From contig JADKID010000017.1 of the NCBI GenBank assembly GCA_016721425.1, forward strand, positions 1 through 64,000: a stretch of DNA of 64,000 bases, given 5' to 3'. Source of the DNA: Bryobacterales bacterium (GTDB lineage Bacteria; Acidobacteriota; Terriglobia; Bryobacterales; Bryobacteraceae). Every line of letters starts with the position of its first letter. Positions within the stretch are counted from its first letter, which is position 1. A program made the position numbers and the translations under genes. Positions 43,029 to 51,831 of the stretch are shown here, one piece after another. The notes under the pieces were generated by a model. The model ran no database searches and was not told where the DNA came from. It saw only the letters and a list, made by a program, of their open reading frames with translations.

Positions 43029-43730
43029 ATGAGAGACGTACTCGAGGGGCTCCAGACATTCCAGCGGGACGCATTCCCGAAGCACCGCTCTCTGTTTGAG
43101 CGGCTGTACCACAACCAGGATCCGCGGTGCCTGTTCATCACGTGCTCGGATTCGCGGGTGGTGCCGAATCTGATCCTGCAGGCCGATCCTGGGGAGCTGT
43201 TCATCATCCGCAACGCCGGCAACATCGTGCCGCCGTACGGAGAGGGCGGCGAGGGCGTGTTGGCGTCGATCGAGTATGCGGTGGAGGCGCTGGGGGTGCG
43301 CGACATTGTGCTGTGCGGGCACACCAACTGCGGCGCGATGAAGGGAATCCTGCATCCGGAGAAGGTGGCCGGGATGCCGAACGTGGCGAACTGGTGCCGG
43401 CACGGGGAAGCGGCGCGGTTGGAGGTGGAGCAGCAGTATCCGGGGGTGGACGACCACGAAAAGATGGAGCGCATGGTGGAGCAGAACGTGATTCTGCAGG
43501 TGAGGAATCTACTGACTCACCCGAGCGTGCGGGCCGGCGTGGAGAAGGGCGCGATGGAGTTGTACGGCTGGGTGTACGACATTCTGACGGGGCACATGAA
43601 GGGCCTGGACGAGACAGGCAGGGCGTTCGTGGATCTGCACCTGGACGAGCACGGCTCGCCGGACGAAAAGCGGATGCTGCTGGAGATGGAAGCGGTTACG
43701 AGCGAAGAACCGGAATCCGGGAATTACTGA
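43029..43730 (+). CDS. can: Beta-class carbonic anhydrase
   Basis: A 233-residue beta-carbonic anhydrase that interconverts CO2 and bicarbonate. Zinc ligands and partners are readable: Cys39 with the Asp41/Arg43 dyad in TCSDSRV, and His/Cys in CGHTNCGAMKG. GELFIIRNAGNIVPPYG and the middle GMPNVANWCRHGE are normal for the family. It starts one base after the amino-acid decarboxylase, so the two are probably co-translated. It ends 35 bases into the convergent histidine kinase gene. Confidence 0.92.
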   Translation: MRDVLEGLQTFQRDAFPKHRSLFERLYHNQDPRCLFITCSDSRVVPNLILQADPGELFIIRNAGNIVPPYGEGGEGVLASIEYAVEALGVRDIVLCGHTNCGAMKGILHPEKVAGMPNVANWCRHGEAARLEVEQQYPGVDDHEKMERMVEQNVILQVRNLLTHPSVRAGVEKGAMELYGWVYDILTGHMKGLDETGRAFVDLHLDEHGSPDEKRMLLEMEAVTSEEPESGNY

Positions 43731-45621
43731 GGGCCGCCAGGGATTGTTCCAGCTCGGCGAGGCTGGCGCGGGCAGCATCGATATCGGCGCGCGCCGCGGC
43801 ACTATCGAGACCGGCGGCGGAGGCTGCGACATGGGAGGCGGAGATGCTGAGTGCAGCGCCGCGCAATTTCTGAGCGTCCTTGCGGAGAGCATCCAGATCG
43901 CCTGTCAGCGCCAGGTTGTGCATTTTTTTGACGCGATCGGGCGCGACCTGGAGAAACAACTGGACCATCTGGCTGACAATCTCTGATTCGACTTCGGCAC
44001 TGGAAGCGGACGGGGTTTCGGTGGATTGAGGCGGGCCGTCCTGGCCTTCGTTGAGGTACTGTTCCACCAGCTTGAGCAGGTATTTGTGATCGACTGGTTT
44101 GGCGAGATAAGCGTTCATGCCGGCTTGCAGACAGCGCTCGCGGTCTCCGTTCATGGCGTGAGCGGTCATGGCGACGATGGGCAAGGTGGCCCAAGCCGGA
44201 TTTTCGCGGATGCGGCGGGTGGCCTCCAGACCATCGAGGACAGGCATCTGGACGTCCATCAGAATGAGCCGGTAACGGCCAGCAGCGAGATGCTCCAGCG
44301 CCTGCTGGCCATTGCTGGCAATCTCCACCTGATAGCCCTTTTTGCGCAGGAGCGAGACCACCACTTTCTGGTTGATCATGTTATCCTCCACCAGGAGGAT
44401 GGGGCCTTGTTCGGACACCGGAATACCGGAGGTAAGATCGCTCTGGCGATTTTGCGGCGCGGCGGGCTCAGGCGCGACGAGCAGCGGCAGGGTCACGGTG
44501 AAAACACTACCTTTGCCGGCTTCGCTTTGGACGGAGATGGCCCCGCCGTGTAGTTCCACCAGGGACTTGGTGATGGCGAGACCGAGCCCGGTGCCGCCGA
44601 ATTTACGGCTGGTGCTGCCATCGGCCTGGGTGAACTTTTCGAAGATCCACGCCTGCTTTTCCAGCGGTATGCCGGCGCCTGTGTCGGATACGGCGATGCG
44701 CAGGATGGCAGGCTGATCCGGGCCCTGCGCCGGCCGGTCCAACCGGATGGAGGTGTGTACCTGGCCCTTCTCTGTGAACTTGACGGCATTGCTGAAGAGG
44801 TTGGAGAGAATCTGGCGTACGCGCAGGGGGTCGCCGAGCAGGCGCTGGGGCACACCGGGATCGGCTTCCCAACTGAGCGTGATGGCTTTAGAATCGGCGC
44901 GCACCTGATGGGTGCGCACGCAATCGGCAACCAGTTTTCGAATTTCGAAAGGAATCTCTTCCAAGTCCATTTTGCCAGCCTCGATTTTAGATAGGTCCAG
45001 GAGGTCATTCAAGAGCGCCAGCAGAGAGTGGGCACACCCCTGGGCGGTGTGTAACTGCTCGCGCTGCTCCGCGGTGAGCGGACCGTCCAACAGCAAATCC
45101 ATCATTCCAATCACTCCACTCATAGGCGTCCTCAGTTCATGGGACATGTTGGCAAGAAACTCGCTCTTCGCGGTGTTGGCAAGCTCCGCCTTCTGCAGGG
45201 CTTGTTCTAGCTCATCGGTCCGCTGGTGGATTTTTTCTTGAAGATGTTCCTGATATTCCCTGAGCTCGGAGCGAGAGGAGGCCAGAGCGGCGATCATCAG
45301 GTTGAAACTGCTGCCCAATTGTTCGATCTCGTCACCGGTACGGCTCACTTCGATGGCATCCAACCGGCCGGACTCGGCTCGCAGAATACCCTCTTGCAGA
45401 ATGGCGAGCGGGCGGACCAGCAAGCGGGAGGTGAACTTGGCGATGGCGCCGGCCACCAGCAGCAGGATCACGACGAGCAGGATCACTTTGGCCGGCTCGA
45501 CGCCGCGATCGCTCAGGACGATATCGTAAGCCAGAACAGCGCCGATGACCCAAAGAACCAGCGCAACCGTGAACAGCGAGAACTTAGTCGCGATAGAGCG
45601 GACCGGTTTCGGCTTAATCAA
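43696..45621 (-). CDS. Hybrid histidine kinase with REC and degenerate Hpt domains
   Basis: Up to 641 residues from a TTG at 45621. The only in-frame ATGs (to 45762) lie within the divergent methyltransferase gene, so the start is uncertain. Order: two membrane segments (SLFTVALVLWVIGAVLAYDI, VILLVVILLLVAGAIAKF), HAMP, HisKA with phospho-His161 in NMSHELRTPMSG, HATPase_c (ILSNLFSNAVKFTEKG, DTGAGI, GGTGLGLAITKSL), and a receiver (LLVEDNMINQ, LMDVQMPVLDG, AKPVD). The C-terminal helix bundle is Hpt-like, but the expected histidine in the AHxLKG motif is glutamine (DAQKLRGAA). The last step of the phosphorelay would then need another Hpt protein. Convergent overlap with the carbonic anhydrase. 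Confidence 0.85.
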   Translation of the reverse strand: MIKPKPVRSIATKFSLFTVALVLWVIGAVLAYDIVLSDRGVEPAKVILLVVILLLVAGAIAKFTSRLLVRPLAILQEGILRAESGRLDAIEVSRTGDEIEQLGSSFNLMIAALASSRSELREYQEHLQEKIHQRTDELEQALQKAELANTAKSEFLANMSHELRTPMSGVIGMMDLLLDGPLTAEQREQLHTAQGCAHSLLALLNDLLDLSKIEAGKMDLEEIPFEIRKLVADCVRTHQVRADSKAITLSWEADPGVPQRLLGDPLRVRQILSNLFSNAVKFTEKGQVHTSIRLDRPAQGPDQPAILRIAVSDTGAGIPLEKQAWIFEKFTQADGSTSRKFGGTGLGLAITKSLVELHGGAISVQSEAGKGSVFTVTLPLLVAPEPAAPQNRQSDLTSGIPVSEQGPILLVEDNMINQKVVVSLLRKKGYQVEIASNGQQALEHLAAGRYRLILMDVQMPVLDGLEATRRIRENPAWATLPIVAMTAHAMNGDRERCLQAGMNAYLAKPVDHKYLLKLVEQYLNEGQDGPPQSTETPSASSAEVESEIVSQMVQLFLQVAPDRVKKMHNLALTGDLDALRKDAQKLRGAALSISASHVAASAAGLDSAAARADIDAARASLAELEQSLAALSNSRIPVLRS

Positions 45622-45710
45622 AATGGGTGCAACCTGCTGTAACCTTCGACAGTTGGGGCCAGGAACTTTAGGGGATAACGCCTTAGCTGCGCCAGAATAG
45701 AAGGATGCCG

Positions 45711-46721
45711 ATGGCTGATCCTTCCCCCATTCTGGAGCTGATTGAGGCATTCCGCCGTTCAAAGACGATGTTCACGGCCGTTTCGTTGGGACTGTTCGAC
45801 CGGCTGGAGGCGGGTGGCGGTACGGCCGCGGAGCTGGCAGCGGAGCTGCAACTCGATGAAAACGCGCTGATTCGCCTGCTGAACGGCTGTGTGGGACTGG
45901 GTCTGATGACCAAGGTTGGAGGGCAGTACTGCAATACGGACGTGGCCTCGGCATTTCTGCGGCGTGAGAGCCCGGACACTCTGGCTGGCTACATCCTATA
46001 TTCCGATAAAGTGCTGTTTCCGCTTTGGAATCAACTGGATATGGCCGTCAAGGAGGGTTCCAACCGGTGGCAGAGTGTTTTTGGGGGGCAAGGGTCGATT
46101 TTCGATCACTTTTTCCGCACGGCGGAGGCGCGGCGGGACTTCCTCTCAGGTATGCACGGGCTGGGGCGGTTGAGCTCACCTGAGATTGTGAGGGTGTTTA
46201 ACCTGAGCCGTTTTCGGGATCTCGTAGACCTGGGTGGGGGTACGGGCCACCTGGCGATTGCGGCGTGCGAGCGGTATGGCAATCTGCGGGGGATTGTGTT
46301 TGATCTACCGGTGGTGGTGGAGCATGCGCGGGCGCAGATCGCGGAATCGCGGGCGGCAGGGCGGCTGGGCGTGGAGGCGGGTGATTTCTTCACCGATCCG
46401 CTGCCACCGGCTGATCTGTACGCGGTGGGGCGGATTTTGCACGATTGGAAGGAAGACAAGATCCGCGCGCTGCTCGGAAAGATCCACGCGGCGCTGCCGG
46501 TGGGCGGGGCGGTGCTGGTGGCGGAGTGTGTGCTGGACGAAGACGGGGGCGGCCCGGTGGCGGCGCAGATGCAATCTCTGAACATGCTGGTGTGCACGGA
46601 GGGCCGAGAGCGGACGGAGAGTGAGTATCGCGCGTTGCTGGAGGGGGCTGGATTCACGGGTGTGGAGTGCCGGCGGACGGGGGCTCCGCTTGACGCGGTT
46701 CTGGCGTTCAGGAAAGAATAG
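45711..46721 (+). CDS. SAM-dependent O-methyltransferase (ASMT/hydroxyneurosporene type)
   Basis: A 336-residue enzyme. AAGG six bases upstream favours the ATG at 45711 (MADPSPILELIEAFRRSKTM). The N-terminal dimerisation/winged-helix part (about 10-90) contains AAELAAELQLDENALIRLLN. The SAM-binding motif is LVDLGGGTGHLAIAACERY, followed by FDLPVVVEHARAQIAESRAA. The catalytic His is in GRILHDWKEDKIRALL, as in small-molecule O-methyltransferases such as plant and bacterial ASMT-type enzymes. Acceptor unknown. Confidence 0.88.
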   Translation: MADPSPILELIEAFRRSKTMFTAVSLGLFDRLEAGGGTAAELAAELQLDENALIRLLNGCVGLGLMTKVGGQYCNTDVASAFLRRESPDTLAGYILYSDKVLFPLWNQLDMAVKEGSNRWQSVFGGQGSIFDHFFRTAEARRDFLSGMHGLGRLSSPEIVRVFNLSRFRDLVDLGGGTGHLAIAACERYGNLRGIVFDLPVVVEHARAQIAESRAAGRLGVEAGDFFTDPLPPADLYAVGRILHDWKEDKIRALLGKIHAALPVGGAVLVAECVLDEDGGGPVAAQMQSLNMLVCTEGRERTESEYRALLEGAGFTGVECRRTGAPLDAVLAFRKE

Positions 46722-46727
46722 CAGCCG

Positions 46728-47699
46728 ATGAGTCGCATTCTCACGCTCGCACTCGCAACACTTATGACAACTTCCGCTGCCGTCAAGATCGAGAAGACCG
46801 CCTGGAATGGCTGGCCGAACTGCTACCGGATCTCCAACGGAGAGGCAGAGCTGATCGTCACCTCCGACATCGGGCCGCGCATCATGTCCTACGGCTTCAT
46901 CGGAGGGCAGAACTTCCTGTGGGTGGAGAAGGAGACGGCCGGCAAGAGCGGCGAGCCGGCCTGGGTGAAGCGGGGCGGCCACCGCATCTGGGTGGGGCCG
47001 GAGGACGTGAAGTACACCTATCCGCCGGACAACTCCGCGGTGAAGGTGGAGATCCGCGGCGACGTGCTGATCGCCACCCAGCCGGTGGAAAAAGAGACCG
47101 GGGTGGAGAAGCAGTTGGAGATCCGGCTGGCGGCGAGCGGCACGGGGGTGACGATCATCCACCGGCTGAAGAACACGGGCGCGATGCCGCTGGAGTATGC
47201 GGCGTGGGCGCTTTCGATGATGGCGCCGGGCGGGCGCGGCGTGACGGGCTTCCCGCCGCGCGGGACGCACCCGGAGATGCTGCAGCCGACCAATCCACTG
47301 GTGATGTGGGCGTTCAGCGACTTGAGCGATCCGCGGTGGACGATCACGAAGAAGTATCTGATGTTGCAGCAGGTGCCGGGCAACGCGACGCCCACCAAGC
47401 TGGGCCACCACAATCCGAAGACGTGGGGCGCCTATTTCCTGAACGGGCAGATGTTTTTGAAGCGCTACGACGCGGCGCCGACGCCGGCATCGCATCCCGA
47501 TTTCGGTTGCTCCTACGAGACCTTCACGAACGCCGATTTCCTGGAGATTGAGACGATGGGGCCGCTGCAAAAGGTGCAGGCGGGCGCGGCGGTGGAGCAT
47601 GTGGAGCGCTGGTCGCTATTGCGGGACGCCAAGCCGGCGGCGTGGACAGATGCGGAACTCGATCGCATCTTACTGCCGGTGCTGGCATCTGATAAGTAA
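46728..47699 (+). CDS. DUF4380-domain exported protein
   Basis: A 323-residue protein with a signal peptide (MSRILTLALATLMTTSAA). The domain (GEAELIVTSDIGPRIMSYGF, GGQNFLWVEKE, GHRIWVGPEDVKYTYPPDN) matches DUF4380, a galactose-mutarotase/aldose-epimerase-like beta-sandwich family of uncertain function. A later half has RLKNTGAMPLEYAAWALSMM and ERWSLLRDAKPAAWTD. It starts six bases after the methyltransferase and overlaps the next gene by one base, so it is probably part of an operon running to 49296. Confidence 0.8.
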   Translation: MSRILTLALATLMTTSAAVKIEKTAWNGWPNCYRISNGEAELIVTSDIGPRIMSYGFIGGQNFLWVEKETAGKSGEPAWVKRGGHRIWVGPEDVKYTYPPDNSAVKVEIRGDVLIATQPVEKETGVEKQLEIRLAASGTGVTIIHRLKNTGAMPLEYAAWALSMMAPGGRGVTGFPPRGTHPEMLQPTNPLVMWAFSDLSDPRWTITKKYLMLQQVPGNATPTKLGHHNPKTWGAYFLNGQMFLKRYDAAPTPASHPDFGCSYETFTNADFLEIETMGPLQKVQAGAAVEHVERWSLLRDAKPAAWTDAELDRILLPVLASDK

Positions 47700-48322
47700 T
47701 GGCGATACTTCGATCTCTTGGCATGGCCGCCCTGGCGGCGTTCTCTCTGTGTGCTCAATATAAGGCCGAACCGGCGGGGGCAGCGCCGCCGGAGGTGGCG
47801 GGCGTGGCCGGCGCGCTGGCAAAGGATGGCATAAAGATCCTGAGGCCGGACGGGGCGGTGGTGTGCGAGATCTGGCTGGTGGCGGCGGCGCCGGCGGGCG
47901 GAACGGTGGAGCAGAATGCATCCCTGGCACTGCCGCACGGGGCGCTGCTGGGCGTGGTGCGGTATCCGGCGCGGTTTGCCGACCGGCGGGGCCAGACCAT
48001 CAAGCCGGGCGTCTATACGATGCGTTACAGCTACTTCCCGATGAATGGCGATCATCAGGGCGTGGCGCCGCAGCGGGATTTCGCGATTCTATCGCCGGCG
48101 GCCACGGATACGGACGCGTCGGCGAAGCCGGCCTATGATCCGTTAATGGACATGAGCCGCAAGGCGTCGGGCACGCCGCACCCGCTGGTGCTGAGTATCT
48201 GGAAGGACGATCCGCCGTCGCCGGCTGGCGTGGAGGCGGTGGGGGATCACGATCAGGTGCTGCACACGAAGATGGGCGGCATCGCAGTGTCGATCATCGT
48301 GGTGGGCAAGGCCGAGGGGTAA
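47699..48322 (+). CDS. Exported hypothetical protein
   Basis: A 207-residue protein with a signal peptide (MAILRSLGMAALAAFSLCAQ). The mature domain (VAGALAKDGIKILRPDGAVV, CEIWLVAAAP, LGVVRYPARFADRRGQTIKP, GVYTMRYSYFPMNGDHQGVA) has the look of a small beta-rich exported domain common in Acidobacteria, with no catalytic motif. The start ATG shares one base with the upstream stop. The function is not recognised. Confidence 0.65.
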   Translation: MAILRSLGMAALAAFSLCAQYKAEPAGAAPPEVAGVAGALAKDGIKILRPDGAVVCEIWLVAAAPAGGTVEQNASLALPHGALLGVVRYPARFADRRGQTIKPGVYTMRYSYFPMNGDHQGVAPQRDFAILSPAATDTDASAKPAYDPLMDMSRKASGTPHPLVLSIWKDDPPSPAGVEAVGDHDQVLHTKMGGIAVSIIVVGKAEG

Positions 48323-49296
48323 TGCTGTTTCTGGTGCTGCTGGCGGGAGTAGTGGCCGGCGGGCTGCTGTATCAGTGGCTGGGGGAGCGGCGGGACGCAC
48401 GGCGGTACGCGGCGCCGGGGCGGTTTGCCGGCGGGGTACACGTCTATCAGACGGGGGCCGGCGGGCGGGCGGTGATTCTGGAGGCCGGTATCTCGGCCAG
48501 TAGCTTGAGTTGGCGGCTGGTGCAGGAGCGGCTGGGCGCGATGCAGCGGACGGCCAGCTATGACCGGGCGGGGTATGGGTGGAGCCCGGCGGCGCGCACG
48601 CCGCGCACGATGGAGAATCTGGTGGGGGAGTTGCACGGGTGGCTAGAGCTCTCCGGCTTGCGGGGTCCCTACATTCTGGTGGGGCACTCGTTTGGCGGGC
48701 TGATGCTGCGGCACTTTGCGGCGCGGTATCCGGCGCTGGTGGGCGGGCTGGTGCTGGTGGATCCGCTGGAGCCGGCGGAGTGGTGTCCTTTGCAGCCGGG
48801 CAACGCCCAGCGGCTGGGCAAGGGCGTGATGCTGGCGCGGCGCGGGGCGACGCTCGCGCGGCTGGGCGTGGTGCGGCTGGCGCTGGATCTGTTGATGTCC
48901 GGTTCGCACACCATCCCCAAACTGATGGCGAAGGCATCGAGCGGCAAGGGCAGCCCGGTGACGGACAGGCTGGTGGGTGAGGTGCGGAAGATGCCGGCCG
49001 AAGTGTGGCCGATGGTGCGGGCGCACTGGTGTCTGCCGCGCAGTTTCCTGACGATGGCGGAGTATTTGGAACGGTTGCCGGAGACGTGCGCGCTGCCGCT
49101 GGACGACGGGGCTCTGCGGGACGTGCCGATGGTGGTGATCTCGGCGTCGAAGAGCGATGCGGCGGTGGTGGCGGCGCACCAGCGGACAGCGGCCCTTTCG
49201 ACGAAGGGTACGCATGTGGTGGCGGAAGAGAGCGGCCACTGGGTGCAGTTGGACCGTCCGGATGTGGTCATCGAGGCCATTCGGCGAGTATCTTGA
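48322..49296 (+). CDS. Alpha/beta hydrolase, membrane-anchored
   Basis: A 324-residue hydrolase with an N-terminal membrane segment (LFLVLLAGVVAGGLLYQWLG). The catalytic serine is in the nucleophile elbow VGHSFGGLML. The oxyanion-side sequence is VILEAGISASSLSW, the acid region is VVISASKSDAAVVAAHQ, and the His is in ESGHWVQLDRPDVVIEAI. The substrate is probably an ester or lactone but cannot be specified. It starts at the last base of the upstream gene and is followed by the alkaline phosphatase after 10 bases. Confidence 0.88.
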   Translation: MLFLVLLAGVVAGGLLYQWLGERRDARRYAAPGRFAGGVHVYQTGAGGRAVILEAGISASSLSWRLVQERLGAMQRTASYDRAGYGWSPAARTPRTMENLVGELHGWLELSGLRGPYILVGHSFGGLMLRHFAARYPALVGGLVLVDPLEPAEWCPLQPGNAQRLGKGVMLARRGATLARLGVVRLALDLLMSGSHTIPKLMAKASSGKGSPVTDRLVGEVRKMPAEVWPMVRAHWCLPRSFLTMAEYLERLPETCALPLDDGALRDVPMVVISASKSDAAVVAAHQRTAALSTKGTHVVAEESGHWVQLDRPDVVIEAIRRVS

Positions 49297-49306
49297 GAGA
49301 AGAGCT

Positions 49307-50842
49307 ATGAGTCAGATCATCGGTCGCAGATCGTTTTTTGGGCGCGCGTCGGCACTTGCGGCGCTGGCGGGTGGAGTGGAGGCGCTGCAAGCGGCGGAGA
49401 AGCCGGGCGCGCGTCCGCGGAACATCATCTGGATGGTGGCCGATGGGATGAGCCCCTCGGTGCTGCCGATGGCGGAGTATTTCTCACGGCGTGTGCGCAG
49501 CGGCAAGGGCCTGGTGTGGCAGGAACTGCTGAATGTGCCGCGGGTGCATCGCGGATCGATGGACATGGCCTCGCTGGATTCGATTGTGACGGACTCCTCC
49601 TCGGCTTCGTCGAGCTGGGGCTCGGGTTCACGGATCTTCAACGGCTGGGTGAACGTGCTACCGGACGGCACGAAGCTGACGCCCATCGCGGAACTGGCGC
49701 GAGACAAACGCAAGCGGATCGGGCTGGTGACGACGGCCACGGTGACGCATGCGACGCCGGCGGGCTTTGCCGCGGTGAGCCGCAAACGCGACGACGAGGC
49801 CTTGATCGCGGAGCAGTATTTAAAGGTGACCGACGTGGTGTTGGGCGGCGGGCGCAAGTTCTTTGACGCGGCGGCGCGGGCGGACAAGCGCGACCTGATC
49901 GGCGACTTCCGGAAGAGTGGCTTTGGCTATGCGGCGTCGCGGGAGCAGTTGCTGAAGCTGAAGTCCTCGAAGATGCTGGGGCTGTTTTCGGCAAGCCATC
50001 TGCCGTACACGCTGGACCAGAGGAACAGCGAGACGGACCGGGAGCTGGTGCCGACACTAGCAGAGATGTCGGATGTGGCGTTGCAGGCGCTGAGCGGCGG
50101 GCCGAATGGATTTCTGCTGCAAATTGAGGGCGCGCGGGTGGATCATGCGGCGCACGCCAACGACGCGGCGAGCCTGTTGTGGGATCAGCTGGCATTTGAC
50201 GAGGCGATCGAGGTGGCGCTGCGATTTGCGGAGAAGCATCCGGAGACGCTGATCGTGCTGACGAGCGATCACGGGAACGCCAATCCGGGTTTGAACGGGA
50301 TGGGCACGGAGTACAGAGACAGCACCAAGTGTTTTGACAGGCTGGCGGCGGTGAAGAGCTCGTTCTTCGCAGTGTCGCCGCGGCTGGGCGGGACGGCCGA
50401 GTACACGATGAAGACGGACACGGCGGTGGCGATGGTGCAGAAGCCCACGGCGGAGCGGGTGCAGGAGCTGGCGCGGCAGCATTTCGGCTTTGAATTCACG
50501 CCGGATGAAGTAGAGATCCTGCGCAACGCGGCCTCCGGCCAGAAACGGCTCAGCGCCAGCAAGCAGCTCGACAGCCTGGTGGGTTTGATGGGCCAGGTTG
50601 TGGGTAATCACGTAGGAATTGGGTGGACCGGCACTTCGCACACGTCGGACTACACGCTGGTGACGGCGCTGGGGCCGGGGGCGGAGCGCTTTGGCGGGTT
50701 GATCCGCAATACGCAGGTCTTCCCAGCGCTGACAGAGCTGATGGATGTGAAGTTCCAGAATCCGTCGATGGAGCCGGAGCAGGCCAGGAAGTACCGGGCG
50801 GCGGCGCGCGAGCAGCGGCGGGAAAGGCCGGATTGGGCGTAA
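49307..50842 (+). CDS. Alkaline phosphatase, Tat-exported
   Basis: A 511-residue periplasmic phosphomonoesterase with a twin-arginine-type leader (GRRSFFGRASALAALAGG). The active site is visible: WMVADGMSPS with a metal-binding Asp, and the nucleophile region VTDSSSASSSWGSG, where the Ser after TD is the phosphorylated residue. Other metal sites are EGARVDHAAHAND, LTSDHGNANPG and the terminal HTSDYTLV. It is longer than E. coli PhoA because of an extra helical segment (QHFGFEFTPDEVEILRNAAS). AGAGAAGAG lies upstream. It would release phosphate from organic esters. Confidence 0.9.
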   Translation: MSQIIGRRSFFGRASALAALAGGVEALQAAEKPGARPRNIIWMVADGMSPSVLPMAEYFSRRVRSGKGLVWQELLNVPRVHRGSMDMASLDSIVTDSSSASSSWGSGSRIFNGWVNVLPDGTKLTPIAELARDKRKRIGLVTTATVTHATPAGFAAVSRKRDDEALIAEQYLKVTDVVLGGGRKFFDAAARADKRDLIGDFRKSGFGYAASREQLLKLKSSKMLGLFSASHLPYTLDQRNSETDRELVPTLAEMSDVALQALSGGPNGFLLQIEGARVDHAAHANDAASLLWDQLAFDEAIEVALRFAEKHPETLIVLTSDHGNANPGLNGMGTEYRDSTKCFDRLAAVKSSFFAVSPRLGGTAEYTMKTDTAVAMVQKPTAERVQELARQHFGFEFTPDEVEILRNAASGQKRLSASKQLDSLVGLMGQVVGNHVGIGWTGTSHTSDYTLVTALGPGAERFGGLIRNTQVFPALTELMDVKFQNPSMEPEQARKYRAAAREQRRERPDWA

Positions 50843-51765
50843 AGGCATCAGAGAGGCTGCGTACGACGCTGTGCGGGATTGCGCTGAAGAATCCGGTACT
50901 GGCGGCGTCGGGGACGTTTGCCTACGGCGTGGAGTTCGAGAAGATTCTCGATCTGAATGCGATGGGCGGCTTTGTGGTGAAGGGGCTCTCGCGCGAGCCG
51001 ATGGACGGCAATCCGCCGCCGCGCGTCTGGGAGGCCGAGGCGGGCATGATGAACTCCATCGGCCTGCAAAACATCGGCGTGCGTGCGTTTGTGGCGGAGA
51101 AGCTGCCGGCGCTGCGGAAGTTTGACACGGCGGTGTTCGCCAACGTGTTCGGCTACGCGATGGAAGACTACACCGAGGTGGTGCGTGTGCTGGAGGATCA
51201 CGAGGGGCTGGCGGGCTATGAGCTGAATGTCTCGTGCCCGAATACGAAGCACGGCGGGATCTTCTTTTCGAGCGACGCGGGGTTGCTGGGCGAGCTGGTG
51301 GCGGCGGTGAAGAAAGTGGCGAAGCGGCCGGTGATTGTGAAGCTCTCGCCGAACGTGACGAAGATCGAGCCGCTGGCGCTGGCGGCGGAGCAGGCGGGGG
51401 CGGACGCGGTGTCGCTGGTAAACACGCTGGTCTCGCTGGCGATTGACATCCGCACGCGGAAGCCGCGGCTGGGCGCGGGGTTTGGCGGGCTCTCGGGGCC
51501 GGCGATCAAGCCGGTGGCGCTGCGCATGGTGTGCGAGGCGGCGCGGGCGGTGAAGATCCCGGTGATCGGGCTGGGCGGGATCGGCAGTGGAGAGGACGCG
51601 GCGGAGTTTCTGATTGCGGGCGCGTCGGCGGTGGAGGTGGGGACGGCGACGTTTTGGGATCCGTGCTCGCCGCTGCGGATTGCGGGCGAGCTTGATCAGT
51701 TTCTGCGCGAGGAGAAGATCGGCAACGTGCGGGAGCTGGTGGGCACGCTGGATTGGAAGCGGTAG
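50833..51765 (+). CDS. pyrD: Dihydroorotate dehydrogenase, class 1B catalytic subunit
   Basis: A 310-residue flavoenzyme of pyrimidine synthesis. The likely start is TTG at 50833, preceded by GGAAAGG, overlapping the phosphatase 3' end by ten bases. FMN-barrel motifs are ASGTFAYGVEFEKILDLNAM, MMNSIGLQNIGV, ELNVSCPNTKHGGI with the class-1 catalytic Cys, and GLGGIGSGEDAAEFLIAGAS. A Cys base and this sequence type indicate class 1B, which normally pairs with the FeS-FAD subunit PyrK. No pyrK or other pyr gene is in view. Confidence 0.9.
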   Translation: MGVKASERLRTTLCGIALKNPVLAASGTFAYGVEFEKILDLNAMGGFVVKGLSREPMDGNPPPRVWEAEAGMMNSIGLQNIGVRAFVAEKLPALRKFDTAVFANVFGYAMEDYTEVVRVLEDHEGLAGYELNVSCPNTKHGGIFFSSDAGLLGELVAAVKKVAKRPVIVKLSPNVTKIEPLALAAEQAGADAVSLVNTLVSLAIDIRTRKPRLGAGFGGLSGPAIKPVALRMVCEAARAVKIPVIGLGGIGSGEDAAEFLIAGASAVEVGTATFWDPCSPLRIAGELDQFLREEKIGNVRELVGTLDWKR

Positions 51766-51794
51766 TTCGGGGGACCGCGCGCGGCCGCGCACGA

Positions 51795-51800
51795 TATACT
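51795..51800 (+). promoter_or_regulatory. TATACT -10-like box before the sugar locus
   Basis: TATACT (five of six matches to TATAAT) lies 32 bases upstream of the transporter ATG, in an AT-richer patch after the GC-rich pyrD end. No convincing -35 is found at usual spacing. Confidence 0.4.
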
Positions 51801-51831
51801 TTCACTTCGTCCCGGAGTGTATCGAACCATC

